Shown: positions 16,967-25,429 of the stretch, piece by piece
How positions within the stretch are numbered: position 1 is the stretch's first letter
Layout of the letters: every line of letters starts with the position of its first letter
Assembly: GCF_037027585.1 (NCBI RefSeq)
Contig: NZ_JAXCLE010000003.1
Span: 62,001-126,000 of the forward strand
Reading direction: 5' to 3'
Source: Solibacillus ferritrahens
GTDB taxonomy: Bacteria; Bacillota; Bacilli; Bacillales_A; Planococcaceae
DNA length: 64,000 bases
The notes under the pieces: model-generated
The model's database searches: none
Told to the model about the DNA's origin: nothing
The model's input: only the letters and a program-made list of their open reading frames with translations
Position numbers and translations under genes: made by a program

Positions 16967-18013
16967 ATGACATATTTATCATTGGGACAAGTGAATATTC
17001 CTATCGCATGGCTCGCTTTTGTCATTGCCATCCTTTATAGCGATTTCCGTAATCGCCATAAGGATGGAGCAACAAATAAACTGATTGAACATTTGCTTTA
17101 TACGTATATTTTCATATGGAAGTTCAGTTATATAATTTTCTCGGGATCAGATTTCTTTCAGGCACCATTATCACTAATTTATTTTGATGGGGGTTTGAAA
17201 GGCCATCTATCAGCACTGGTAGCTGTCGCTTTCCTATTGTACCGAAAGCGGAAAGTGTTTGATTGGGAAGCAGGCTGGATGTATTGGGTAAGACTTGCAG
17301 CAGTTTATCAGCTTATTTTTTACAGCTTTCAGGAACAGTGGTTTGTTGTAGGTATGTGGATTTTTACCCTTATTTTAATTGAACGAATAAAAAGTCAGCA
17401 GGTATTACTCGTTCAATTTTTCCTGCTCATGTGGTTAGACGGCTTTATTTCAAGCTTTACGCTCTTTCATGGTGCCGTATTATTAACTGTTTATTTTAGA
17501 ACGAAGCACGCTCAGTATTTAGCAGGTGCAGGACTTTTAAGCTTAGTTGCAATCATGCTGATGGATGTTGAAGAAAACATAAAGACAACGACCCGTGCAG
17601 CGATTGATTTACCAACTACAACGGGTGAGCAATATCGACTGTCTGAACAGGAACAATCTTTAACTGTTGTTAATTTTTTTGCAACGTGGTGCCCGCCATG
17701 TAAAGCAGAGATGCCTCATTTACAAAGTTTTGGTGAAAACTTGCCTAGGGGGGTTGCTTTACTCGGTATCAATTTAACGGCACGTGACAACGGTGAAGAA
17801 GCACTCGCAGATTTTATGAAAACATACGGCGTGACATATCCAATCTTAAGGGATGAAGATGATGGAGTAGGAACAGCTTTCCAAGTAAAATCCATTCCAA
17901 CGACGGTAGTGCTTAATGCACAAGGTGAAGAGCTTGAACGGATTGTGGGACCGGTAAGTGAAGAAGGATTGCGCCAATTAATGAGAAAATATCAACCATT
18001 ATTGAGTGAATAA
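16967..18013 (+). CDS. Membrane protein with C-terminal TlpA-type thioredoxin domain
   Basis: A 348-residue thiol-disulfide oxidoreductase. Residues 1-195 hold about seven membrane helices, with a YFDGGLKGHLSAL segment recalling the diacylglyceryl transferase (Lgt) fold. Residues 210-345 form a thioredoxin-like domain of the ResA/TlpA group with the active site W241-C-P-P-C245 and the cis-proline region SIPTTVVL. The domain should sit outside the membrane and reduce cysteines of exported proteins, such as cytochrome c or copper-site proteins. It lies between cdr and the nos maturation genes and probably shares the cdr transcript; a terminator follows at 18141. Confidence 0.85.
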   Translation: MTYLSLGQVNIPIAWLAFVIAILYSDFRNRHKDGATNKLIEHLLYTYIFIWKFSYIIFSGSDFFQAPLSLIYFDGGLKGHLSALVAVAFLLYRKRKVFDWEAGWMYWVRLAAVYQLIFYSFQEQWFVVGMWIFTLILIERIKSQQVLLVQFFLLMWLDGFISSFTLFHGAVLLTVYFRTKHAQYLAGAGLLSLVAIMLMDVEENIKTTTRAAIDLPTTTGEQYRLSEQEQSLTVVNFFATWCPPCKAEMPHLQSFGENLPRGVALLGINLTARDNGEEALADFMKTYGVTYPILRDEDDGVGTAFQVKSIPTTVVLNAQGEELERIVGPVSEEGLRQLMRKYQPLLSE

Positions 18014-18140
18014 CTGATGTCAATTGTATATGCTTACACCAATCTATCATTAGAAAAGAAATTTCAAATGGCTATCATGAAAGACCACGAGAATTAAAGG
18101 TAGATAAATATATTAATATAACAAATGAAAAATAGTTAAA

Positions 18141-18168
18141 AAAAGCCGCGGAACTTAGCGGCTTTTAT
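18141..18168 (+). terminator. Terminator between the TlpA and nos genes
   Basis: AGCCGC (18144-18149) pairs with GCGGCT (18158-18163), followed by TTTTA and preceded by an A run. It separates the cdr-tlpA unit from the nos unit. Confidence 0.75.
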
Positions 18169-18208
18169 TTATGGGATGTTTTATACCTGCATGGGTATTA
18201 TAAAAACT

Positions 18209-18252
18209 TCACAATTAGCACAAAATATTGTGATTACTTTGTCAAATATAAT
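18209..18252 (+). promoter_or_regulatory. Promoter and dyad operator of the nos maturation operon
   Basis: A perfect TATAAT -10 lies at 18247-18252 with no matching -35 sequence. Just upstream TCACAAT (18209-18215) is repeated inverted as ATTGTGA (18227-18233), and inside it CACAA-AATA-TTGTG (18219-18232) is a second perfect dyad. A degenerate TTGTGA-N6-TGTCAA (18228-18245) also resembles an Fnr-type site. This layout suggests a promoter that needs an activator, plausibly responding to oxygen or redox state; the regulator is not identified. Confidence 0.5.
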
Positions 18253-18300
18253 ATTCTAACCAAGTGTTATCATAGGAAGCGTAATAGAAGAAATGGAGCG

Positions 18301-18945
18301 ATGTACGTGTTTAAAAAGATATTATTAGCAGGAACTATCACAATATTATTATCAGCTTGCAACCAAACTGAAGAGAAGAATGAGTCAACAGTTTCCAATC
18401 AGGAATCTGCACAGCAGCAGGAAGTTGAACAAATTGCCGAGAAGGATTGGACGCAGGATGCACGTTTGCAAGAGCCTACAGAAGATACGGTATGTGCGAT
18501 GTGTAATATGAAAGTTTATACAAAAGATCAAGAGATGGGCGTCTTTTCAGCTCAGGCAATTAAAGAGGACGGTTCCATTGCATTTTATGATGATATCGGT
18601 TGTTTACTGAACGCAGAATTTGCCAACGTAGAAGTAAACGAAAAATTTGTACGTGATTACAATACATTGAATTGGTTTAATGTAGAGCAAGCGTATATTG
18701 TCAAAACAAAGTTAAAATCACCGATGAACTGGGGATATATTTTCTTTAAATATGAAGATGATGCAAAAACGTATATCGATGAAAATGAAGGCTCGGAATT
18801 GACTTCCTATACAAAAGTACGTCAACAAGCTTTAGAACGCCGTAAAGCAAAAATGAAAGCGGGAGAGAATGTGGATAAACATGATCCTGAAGACGGTCAT
18901 GTGCATCATGAAGGAGAAAAACAACAGCACAATGATGGTGATTAA
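18301..18945 (+). CDS. nosL: NosL-family copper chaperone lipoprotein (first copy)
   Basis: A 214-residue lipoprotein with the lipobox LSAC (Cys20). The mature part has the NosL motif C65-A-M-C68-N-M and the later FYDDIGCLLNAEF, as in proteins that bind Cu(I) outside the membrane and deliver it to nitrous oxide reductase. The tail, about 45 residues, is rich in Lys, Glu and His (HVHHEGEKQQH) and may bind extra metal. It opens the nos-type operon nosL-nosD-nosL-nosY-nosF-tlpA. The reductase gene nosZ is absent from the window. The start ATGTACGTG is preceded by a weak GGAG. Confidence 0.85.
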   Translation: MYVFKKILLAGTITILLSACNQTEEKNESTVSNQESAQQQEVEQIAEKDWTQDARLQEPTEDTVCAMCNMKVYTKDQEMGVFSAQAIKEDGSIAFYDDIGCLLNAEFANVEVNEKFVRDYNTLNWFNVEQAYIVKTKLKSPMNWGYIFFKYEDDAKTYIDENEGSELTSYTKVRQQALERRKAKMKAGENVDKHDPEDGHVHHEGEKQQHNDGD

Positions 18946-19014
18946 TGAGCAGGTGATATGTCTGAAAGCGACTAATCTCTGTAAATACACCATAAATAGA
19001 GGTGCATGGGGCTT

Positions 19015-20289
19015 ATGAATAAATTGATGAAATGGGCTGTTCTTTCGCTGCTATTAACCTTCTTTCCCCTCGTTTCACATAGCGTAGCAGCAGAAAGTTT
19101 ACAGCAGTTAATAGACGAAACAAGTCCAAATAGTACGCTTTATTTAAAAAACCAAACGTACGAAGGACCAGTTACCATTACAAAACCTATTACAATCATT
19201 GGCGATAAAAAAACAAAAATTACATCATTAACTACAGGAATTACAATTAAGGAAACAAATAATATTACGCTTCAAGCACTCCAATTTGAAACGAAACTAA
19301 CGCCTATTCTTGTTGAAGACAGTAAAGATCTTGTCTTGAAAAATTTGAACCTAGATATTGATGAAAAAGGTGTGGAGTTTAACCGTGTTCAAAATGTCAC
19401 TCTTTCCTCTTTGAAAATAGAGGGAAGAAAAGAAGGCCATTTTTCCAAAAAGCCAAACGCGGTGAGTCTATTTGAAGGGGAACAAATTATTGTCAAAAAT
19501 CTGTTTGCTAAAAACATTCAGGATGGTATGTATTTTGAGAAAACAAAAAATGTAGATGTCCAGCAAACGGTAGTTGAAGATGGGCGGTATGGATTGCATT
19601 TCATGTACGGTACCAAGATACAGCTGCAACACAATACGGTTAAGAATAATGTATCGGGCATGACGATTATGGTCGTTGAAAATGCTTATATTGCCCATAA
19701 CCAAATCGAAAGACAGCTTCAATTAAACAGTAACGGCATGTATTTATATGATATTGAAGAAGCGCAAATCACGAATAATATATTTAAGGAAAATACGACT
19801 GCGACGATTTGGAATCAAGTAAAGAACAGCACGTTTACCAAGAATATGTTTCAGTCAAATGGAACGGTCATTCACAGTAGAAGTTCACCAAACGTAACAG
19901 TTACTGAAAATGAGTTTCAAGGTAATATATTAACGGCTCGGTCTGACGAAATTGGCTTTGTGTTAAATCGAAACCATTATGACGATTATAATGGCTATGA
20001 TTTCAATGCTGATGGAATAGGCGATACAGACTATCATTCATTCACAAGTTTTGGGCAATGGATGGTACGTAAGCCCGTGTATCAGTATTACGTAGAATCT
20101 CCGAGTGTCACATTACTTAATAAATTGGATCAGCAATTCTCCGATACAAAAAAGATGGTCTTAGTTGATAAAAATCCACTTATGATGACGGAGAAAAAAG
20201 AACAAAGCATTCAACTGAATTGGAAACATATTTTGGGAAGTATGGCAAGTTTATTCATATTATTTAGTATTTGGAGGAAATTAAGATGA
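19015..20289 (+). CDS. nosD: NosD, copper-site maturation beta-helix protein
   Basis: A secreted, membrane-tethered protein of about 424 residues. A signal peptide (to about residue 27, VAA) is followed by a right-handed beta-helix with many short repeats containing N-x-I/V turns (residues 60-320), and a C-terminal membrane helix (MASLFILFSIW) with a basic tail. NosD acts with the NosF/NosY ABC transporter in building the copper centre of nitrous oxide reductase. I prefer the ATG at 19015 over the in-frame one at 19006, because the AGAGGTG ribosome site (18999-19004) is too close to the latter. It is followed by a second nosL whose ribosome site is inside its 3' end. Confidence 0.88.
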   Translation: MNKLMKWAVLSLLLTFFPLVSHSVAAESLQQLIDETSPNSTLYLKNQTYEGPVTITKPITIIGDKKTKITSLTTGITIKETNNITLQALQFETKLTPILVEDSKDLVLKNLNLDIDEKGVEFNRVQNVTLSSLKIEGRKEGHFSKKPNAVSLFEGEQIIVKNLFAKNIQDGMYFEKTKNVDVQQTVVEDGRYGLHFMYGTKIQLQHNTVKNNVSGMTIMVVENAYIAHNQIERQLQLNSNGMYLYDIEEAQITNNIFKENTTATIWNQVKNSTFTKNMFQSNGTVIHSRSSPNVTVTENEFQGNILTARSDEIGFVLNRNHYDDYNGYDFNADGIGDTDYHSFTSFGQWMVRKPVYQYYVESPSVTLLNKLDQQFSDTKKMVLVDKNPLMMTEKKEQSIQLNWKHILGSMASLFILFSIWRKLR

Positions 20290-20747
20290 AACGGCTATTA
20301 GTTATATTTACTATTATTGCAATGATGTTATTAGCAGGCTGTGGCAATAAAGAATACAAGCCGAAAGAGATTTCTGCAGAAACCGATGTATGTGAAATTT
20401 GTAATATGACAATTTCACATATGGATTACGCGGGTCAAATTGTGTTTAAAAATAATGATCATCTCGTTTTTGACGATTTAGGCTGTTTGATGGAATACAT
20501 TATTACGAATGGCGAGAGCGATATTGGCGCGGCATACATTAAAGATGAATCAACAAATAAATGGATAAATGTAAAAGATGCCGTATATATCTACGAAGCG
20601 AACTACTGGACACCTATGAACTACGGCGTGCTTGCATTTGCATCGAAGGAAAGTGTGGATGCTTATATGAATGAAAATGGACAAGGTAAACAGCTTAAAT
20701 ATGATGATTTGTTAACATTTGAATGGGGAATCCATACGCACGAATGA
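20286..20747 (+). CDS. nosL: NosL-family copper chaperone lipoprotein (second copy)
   Basis: A 153-residue lipoprotein with lipobox LAGC (Cys19) and the NosL motif C36-E-I-C39-N-M, followed by a His/Met stretch (ISHMDYAG) and FDDLGCLMEY. It lacks the long charged tail of the first NosL at 18301. The ATG at 20286 is chosen because GGAGGAAATTAAG directly precedes it and the signal sequence begins there. It overlaps the end of nosD by four bases, and its stop overlaps the nosY start. Two NosL copies in one operon suggest separate copper-handling steps or partners. Confidence 0.86.
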   Translation: MKRLLVIFTIIAMMLLAGCGNKEYKPKEISAETDVCEICNMTISHMDYAGQIVFKNNDHLVFDDLGCLMEYIITNGESDIGAAYIKDESTNKWINVKDAVYIYEANYWTPMNYGVLAFASKESVDAYMNENGQGKQLKYDDLLTFEWGIHTHE

Positions 20748-21541
20748 TAAAGTTTATTCAACTTGAGATGAAGCAATTAATCCGTAGTAAATGGCTTCAA
20801 ATCGTTACCGTATTATTTGTCGTTACCTTTACATCCGTGTTAATGATTCAACAAATTGCAATGCCTGATGCACAAGGATTTACGCGTCAGTCAGCCGCAA
20901 TGTTAAACGTGTTATTATTTTTATTGCCGTTATTTATACTGACAATTGGTTCAATGAGTCTAGCGGCGGACCGTGAATCAGGATGGTTAAATTTACTGAA
21001 AACATATCCGATGTCCAATGGTAAGTATATTTTTACGAAGTGGATCGGCTTATTTAATGTATTCTTATTCATTACACTATTAGCCATTACACTTTCCTAT
21101 ATGATGGGGAGCTTTTTTGGCGGCATTTCACTAAATGGTCCGTTCATCGTATTTATTCTTATTTTGCTGTTACTTTTCACATCACTTAGTATTTTCGTAG
21201 GTGTGATAGCGAAAAACAGGCTACATGCACTGGCACTTGCTTTAGGTGTATGGTCGATGATTACACTGATTTTATCGTATGTATTAATGGCGGTAGGGAC
21301 CATTATTTCGGAAAATTTATTGAAAACCTTCATTTCGTTATCCATTCATATTAATCCGCTTGAATGGATGCGCTTTAGTTATTTTGTATTTACGGATCAG
21401 TCAGCTGTTTTAGGACCGGCCTTCTATGAGCTGGTGAAATTTTATGATTCTACAGTCGGACTATTTTATTACAGCTTATTTACTGCACTATGGGGAGTAA
21501 GTCCACTGTTATTAGCTACATATTTGTTGAAAAGAAGGTGA
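20744..21541 (+). CDS. nosY: NosY, ABC-2 type permease
   Basis: A 265-residue membrane protein with six helices, beginning at the ATG that overlaps the nosL stop (ATGA). The helix pattern, with SMSLAADRESGWLNLLKTYPMSNGKYIFTKW between helices 2 and 3, is that of NosY, the permease partner of NosF. The NosFYD complex supports sulfur or copper supply for the CuZ centre of nitrous oxide reductase. An in-frame upstream ATG at 20723 exists but lacks a ribosome site. NosF follows eight bases later. Confidence 0.86.
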   Translation: MIKFIQLEMKQLIRSKWLQIVTVLFVVTFTSVLMIQQIAMPDAQGFTRQSAAMLNVLLFLLPLFILTIGSMSLAADRESGWLNLLKTYPMSNGKYIFTKWIGLFNVFLFITLLAITLSYMMGSFFGGISLNGPFIVFILILLLLFTSLSIFVGVIAKNRLHALALALGVWSMITLILSYVLMAVGTIISENLLKTFISLSIHINPLEWMRFSYFVFTDQSAVLGPAFYELVKFYDSTVGLFYYSLFTALWGVSPLLLATYLLKRR

Positions 21542-21548
21542 TAAGTAT

Positions 21549-22238
21549 ATGACCGTTGAATTGTTGAATATTACGAAAACGTACAAGAAAAACCGTGGCG
21601 TGCACAATATTCATGTAAAAATCGATGCTGGCGAAATTACGGCACTCGTCGGAGCAAATGGCGCAGGAAAAAGTACCATTATAAAACTATTAACTGGGCA
21701 GCTCGTGCAAAATGAAGGGGAAATTAATGGTTTTTCCAAAGAGGCACTCCGTTATATGCCGGATGATTTAAACTTCCCGGATACTTTAACAGCTGCTGAA
21801 ATATTAGCACTATTAGCCAATCTAAAAAAAGTGTCCTCCAATACAATCCCAAAACTTCTTGAACAAGTAGGACTAGCTGATAAAGGTCATTTACGGGTTT
21901 CGGAGTATTCAAAAGGGATGCGCCAACGTTTAAATTTAGCCCAAAGTTTAATTGGCGATGGCGATTTATATATATTGGACGAACCGACGAATGGCTTAGA
22001 CCCATTTTGGATTGCAACAATGAAAAAAATGCTTGTGGAAGAAAAAGAAAAAGGGACTCACATCTTGTTTTCTACCCATCTACTTTCATTTGCCGAAGAA
22101 ATTGCAGACCAAGTGATTATGCTTCATGAAGGTGAAGTAATTGCGAAAGGAAATATTCAAACGCTTCTAACTACTTACCATTGTCAAACGTTAGAACAAC
22201 TGTGGCTAACTTTAACAACGATGGAGAACATCCAATGA
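21549..22238 (+). CDS. nosF: NosF, ABC transporter ATP-binding protein
   Basis: A 229-residue ABC ATPase with Walker A GANGAGKST (about residues 35-43), signature in YSKGMRQRLNLAQSL (about 120-135), and Walker B LYILDEPTNGLDP. The order nosD-nosL-nosY-nosF identifies it as NosF, the energy unit of the NosDFY complex. AAGGTGATAAGT precedes the ATG as the ribosome site. The stop overlaps the start of the next gene (ATGA). Confidence 0.88.
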   Translation: MTVELLNITKTYKKNRGVHNIHVKIDAGEITALVGANGAGKSTIIKLLTGQLVQNEGEINGFSKEALRYMPDDLNFPDTLTAAEILALLANLKKVSSNTIPKLLEQVGLADKGHLRVSEYSKGMRQRLNLAQSLIGDGDLYILDEPTNGLDPFWIATMKKMLVEEKEKGTHILFSTHLLSFAEEIADQVIMLHEGEVIAKGNIQTLLTTYHCQTLEQLWLTLTTMENIQ

Positions 22239-22756
22239 AGAAATATATTGGACTTGCTATTATCACATTATTAATCGGAATCCTTATATGGGAAAATAGC
22301 ATGTCCACGAATGAAAACTTAAGTAAAGCTACGAATGAGGATGGCTCTCGTGTAGTTAAAGCAACTGATTTCACATTGCAGGCACTAGATCATCAACAGC
22401 ATTCACTGTCGAATTCTCAAGGGAAATGGACGATTGTGAACTTTTGGGCTTCCTGGTGTGAACCTTGTAAAATGGAGGCTCCGCATTTACAACGAATATA
22501 TGAAGAATATAATGACCAGCTTGAAATATTGGCAGTGAACATGACGAAGAAGGATACTCCTAAAGATGTTCAGGAGTTTGTTAATAGATATGGGCTGACA
22601 TTTCCGGTTTTGTTGGATGAGCAAGGAGACGTTAGTATGACCTATGGTGCCTTTACTATTCCAACTACAATATTTATCGACGAGAAAGGGAATATTAAGC
22701 ATGAATTTGTTGGTCCGATGGAAGAATCATTTATAATCGATCTTTTATCTTTGTGA
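22235..22756 (+). CDS. TlpA/ResA-type thiol-disulfide oxidoreductase
   Basis: A 173-residue protein with one N-terminal membrane anchor (residues 3-19) and an exported thioredoxin-like domain: NFWASWCEPC with W74-C75-E-P-C78 and FTIPTTIFID as the cis-proline loop. It should keep cysteines of the copper chaperones or their target reduced outside the cell. It overlaps nosF by four bases and closes the operon. It is the second TlpA-type protein of this region; the other is at 16967-18013. Confidence 0.88.
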   Translation: MKKYIGLAIITLLIGILIWENSMSTNENLSKATNEDGSRVVKATDFTLQALDHQQHSLSNSQGKWTIVNFWASWCEPCKMEAPHLQRIYEEYNDQLEILAVNMTKKDTPKDVQEFVNRYGLTFPVLLDEQGDVSMTYGAFTIPTTIFIDEKGNIKHEFVGPMEESFIIDLLSL

Positions 22757-22839
22757 ATTTCATTTTATACTAATAAAAAAAGTCGCGGTGCCTTAAAGGT
22801 AGGGCACTGAAATGACGGTTTAGTTTTTCAAACAAAAAT

Positions 22840-22880
22840 AAGGCACTTCCTATTCGGAATTGAATGGGAAGTGCCTTCTC
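22840..22880 (+). terminator. Terminator of the nos operon
   Basis: AAGGCACTTCC (22840-22850) pairs with GGAAGTGCCTT (22867-22877). The T run is short (TTCTC), but the stem is long. Confidence 0.7.
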
Positions 22881-22937
22881 TGCGAATATGGTGTGGCACC
22901 TTTTATTTCCATGCCAAATAACCCCGATGGTGATGGG

Positions 22938-23149
22938 GGATTGAATTGCGTAATGAGTAAATAGAGGAATGAATTTCCCTTATTTCGAAAATAAAATAAA
23001 AAATAGTAAAAATAAGGGGAGAAATTTCCGTTATTGACCTGAAAAACATGAAATTTCGGGAATTTATTTAAAATAACGGTAAAACTTCCCCTTATTTATC
23101 CAAAAATGAGCAACATCATTTAAATAACGGTAAAATCTCCTCTTATTTC
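22938..23149 (+). repeat. Dispersed repeat family A, copy 1
   Basis: An AT-rich block built of iterated imperfect palindromes of the form AATAACGGTAAAACTTCCCCTTATT. It aligns along about 210 bases with the reverse complement of 42355-42566, and shares blocks with 32196-32335 and 37990-38066. It lies between the nos operon and the YdjM-like gene and has no coding potential. Confidence 0.85.
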
Positions 23150-23179
23150 TTTACATAATACCTCCCTTTGCTTCAGATT

Positions 23180-23245
23180 CACTGCGAATATCGTAGCCGT
23201 ACCCGCGAAAAGCGTCCGCCGTAATGGAAATCAACGGCATCGAAG
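23180..23245 (+). repeat. Fragment of repeat family B
   Basis: A GC-rich patch (ACCCGCGAAAAGCGTCCGCC, then AATGGAAATCAACGG) in otherwise AT-rich DNA. The AATGGAAATCAACGG end is found inverted at 54195-54211, at the edge of a full family B copy. The rest of 23150-23646 holds nothing else I can name besides the leader of the next gene. Confidence 0.5.
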
Positions 23246-23646
23246 AAAAAGAGGTCTTGGAACGAATTTTCGTTCCTGTACTCTCTCAATTACTAAGGAA
23301 TTTTTCATTGCCTCACCTTAAAGGTTCTGCGACTTTTCCATGTTTATAGGATAAGCTAAATATCTGATAAAAACTCCTGAGTGAGGAGTTGAGACCAATT
23401 CTAATCAGAGTTTACTGTGTGCTAGTTCTTTTTACAATTAGTAAAACTTGATTAATCAAATTAGTTTAAGTACAATGGAATCTTTGAATACATAAGAAGT
23501 GATAGGGGAACCAGTAAAACCATATTATAATAGAAGGTACCCCATTTTTTGCTTTTACAGTCAACCAGGAAAGAAGGGTACTAAGCTGTAATTAACGGTT
23601 CAACGGTAACTCTTATATAAAGAGATCACAACAAAGAGGTGGCAAC

Positions 23647-24321
23647 ATGAAAGGTCGAACACATTTAACAATTGGGTTGGGAATTGGGGCAGTGGCATCT
23701 GTCAGCCAAACACCCGAGATGATCCCTGTTGTTTTAGGTGCATCCGCTGTGGCTTCGCTTGCTCCTGATTTAGACGGAAATAATCTGTTAAACAAGCATG
23801 TGACGAAGACGGCGAAACAAATAAAAAAGGGCGGACAATTTGTCGGTGGGGCATTGATTGTTCTGTCATTGGTCTCCTACATATTCCAATTCAATTTCCT
23901 GCCTTTCCTAGAGGAAGAATGGATCACTCAACAAAATAAACTACTGTTTTTAGGTTTGGGAGCAATCATTATTGCATTATCCATGAAAAGCCAGGAAACA
24001 TTGAAAAATATTCTTATGAGCATTTTAAGTTTATTCCTACTATACTATGCCATGACGGATGAACTATGGTGGCTCGTTATGTTTGCTATCTACATTGGGG
24101 CAGCGGGATGGTTTCCGCACAGAGGGCTGACCCATACAATTTGGGCATTAATTTATTGGGGGTATATGTCTCATCTGTTGGAAGTGAGCACAGGGGCTGA
24201 ACATTTAGCGATAATCTCAACTATGGCCTATCTTTCTCATATTCTAGGCGATATGATGACGAAAAAAGGAGTTAAATTTCTTTCTCCCATTACAAACAAA
24301 GTGTTTAAAATACGAATATAA
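23647..24321 (+). CDS. YdjM/YvsG-like membrane protein (DUF457, metal-dependent hydrolase family)
   Basis: A 224-residue membrane protein of the LexA-induced YdjM group, annotated as predicted metal-dependent hydrolases. The opening MKGRTHLTIGLG, the LAPDLDG acidic motif (about residues 38-44) and HRGLTHTIW (about 158-166) give the His/Asp set of the family. There are about six hydrophobic segments. Members are common in Bacillales but have no proven activity. An AGAGGTGGCAAC site precedes the ATG. It is convergent with the Rgg-like gene. Confidence 0.82.
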   Translation: MKGRTHLTIGLGIGAVASVSQTPEMIPVVLGASAVASLAPDLDGNNLLNKHVTKTAKQIKKGGQFVGGALIVLSLVSYIFQFNFLPFLEEEWITQQNKLLFLGLGAIIIALSMKSQETLKNILMSILSLFLLYYAMTDELWWLVMFAIYIGAAGWFPHRGLTHTIWALIYWGYMSHLLEVSTGAEHLAIISTMAYLSHILGDMMTKKGVKFLSPITNKVFKIRI

Positions 24322-24330
24322 ATTTGAAGT

Positions 24331-24374
24331 AGGACTTACAACAGTTTATTTAAGCTGTTGTAAGTCCTTTTTTA
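24331..24374 (+). terminator. Bidirectional terminator between ydjM-like and rgg-like genes
   Basis: AGGACTTACAACAG pairs perfectly with CTGTTGTAAGTCCT and is followed by TTTTTT on the plus strand. Confidence 0.88.
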
Positions 24375-24382
24375 AAGGTGCC

Positions 24383-25240
24383 TTAAGTCGAGTATTGTTT
24401 TATTTCTGCTTTTAATATTGATAACAAGTCGAACTGATCTAAAACTTCCAACATACTCATTCCTTTATTAATCCAATATAATCCGCGAGTGCCCATATTA
24501 TTTAAACAAACACCCTTACGTATATAACATATTGATAGATTAATAAACTGTTTTTCTATTTTGCAGAGTTCGATAGAGTTTTCTAATTGTTCTAGAGCCA
24601 TATTATAATCGTTATTTTTTAAATATAACAAGGATAAATTAACTAAAAAGTTTATTTTTATACGATTTATATTTTGGAAATTTTTATACTTTTCAATATG
24701 CCGAAAAGCAAAATTTTTCATTTCTACAGCGGTATCAACTGGAAAAATATAAAGTATAGCATTTAGTAAAAAGATATCGGATAAGTATAAATTGTCCCTA
24801 CGAGATAATTCTGTCCAGATGGGTTCAGCAAGTAATTTTGCATTATGAATATCGTTAGTATTTGCTAGTATTCTTAGACTTTTTATAATTATATTTATTT
24901 TACTAATAAGTTTATCCTCAGGACATTCATTTAAGTATGAAATACAACTTTGCTGTAATTGCAGTAAATTATCCGAATTATTATAGGTTTGATTATAAAA
25001 ATTATTAATAATTTCATCTCTTAAAGACATGTTATAGCCATTATTAATATATTTAAATTCCTCGTAAGAAGTTTCTATACGGACTAGAAATTCAGATAAG
25101 GTGGAATGTTTAATATCTTTATTTTCTCCTAGTTCAAATTTTGAAAAATTACCTTGTGTACAAATATTGTTTGATACATATCTTTGAGATAAACCTTTGC
25201 CAACTCGTATTTTTTTTATTGTCTGTCCGTAATTATTCAT
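24383..25240 (-). CDS. Rgg-type (RRNPP) transcriptional regulator, 285 aa
   Basis: Residues 5-60 form a helix-turn-helix of the XRE type (YGQTIKKIRVGKGLSQ, ICTQGNFSKFELGEN), and residues 75-285 are an all-helical TPR-like domain (NDYNMALEQLENSIELC, SICYIRKGVCLNNMG). The length of 285 residues and this layout are typical of Rgg regulators, which bind imported hydrophobic peptides. I chose the ATG at 25240 because GGGAGGATGTT precedes it; an upstream in-frame ATG at 25282 has no ribosome site. It is divergent from the small peptide gene at 25328, the same arrangement as rgg/shp pairs of streptococci. RRNPP membership is strong; specific Rgg assignment is likely. Confidence 0.8.
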   Translation of the reverse strand: MNNYGQTIKKIRVGKGLSQRYVSNNICTQGNFSKFELGENKDIKHSTLSEFLVRIETSYEEFKYINNGYNMSLRDEIINNFYNQTYNNSDNLLQLQQSCISYLNECPEDKLISKINIIIKSLRILANTNDIHNAKLLAEPIWTELSRRDNLYLSDIFLLNAILYIFPVDTAVEMKNFAFRHIEKYKNFQNINRIKINFLVNLSLLYLKNNDYNMALEQLENSIELCKIEKQFINLSICYIRKGVCLNNMGTRGLYWINKGMSMLEVLDQFDLLSILKAEIKQYST

Positions 25241-25327
25241 AACATCCTCCCTAAATATTCTTTTACTAATATTATAAGACAAAAAAGTATAAATTATGTA
25301 AAATAAGTAAAAAGGGGGGGTGAGAAG

Positions 25328-25387
25328 ATGATTGATATGATTATTATCGCTCTAGATTTATGGCTAATAGGAATTGGGGGAGGTTAA
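25328..25387 (+). CDS. Short hydrophobic peptide (SHP-like pheromone precursor), 19 aa
   Basis: The frame MIDMIIIALDLWLIGIGGG is preceded by an unusually strong purine-rich ribosome site (seven G then TGAGAAG) and is followed 43 bases later by a terminator hairpin. It is divergent from the Rgg-like gene, 87 bases from its start. From memory, streptococcal SHP pheromones end in Asp-hydrophobic run-Val-Gly-Gly, and the tail here (LDLWLIGIGGG) has the same pattern: an acidic residue, a hydrophobic run and terminal glycines. Unlike classic SHPs it has no basic residues at the N-terminus. I infer a precursor cut before Asp10 or near it. It could instead be a toxin-like membrane peptide. Confidence 0.6.
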   Translation: MIDMIIIALDLWLIGIGGG

Positions 25388-25429
25388 TAGGTTTTTCTGA
25401 AAAGCAACATTAGATGCAGTAATAGGATG

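Noticed and set aside
18017..18097. A 26-codon frame after the TlpA gene, possibly a nosZ or other remnant
   Set aside because: No ribosome site and no similarity to any reductase sequence that I can see.
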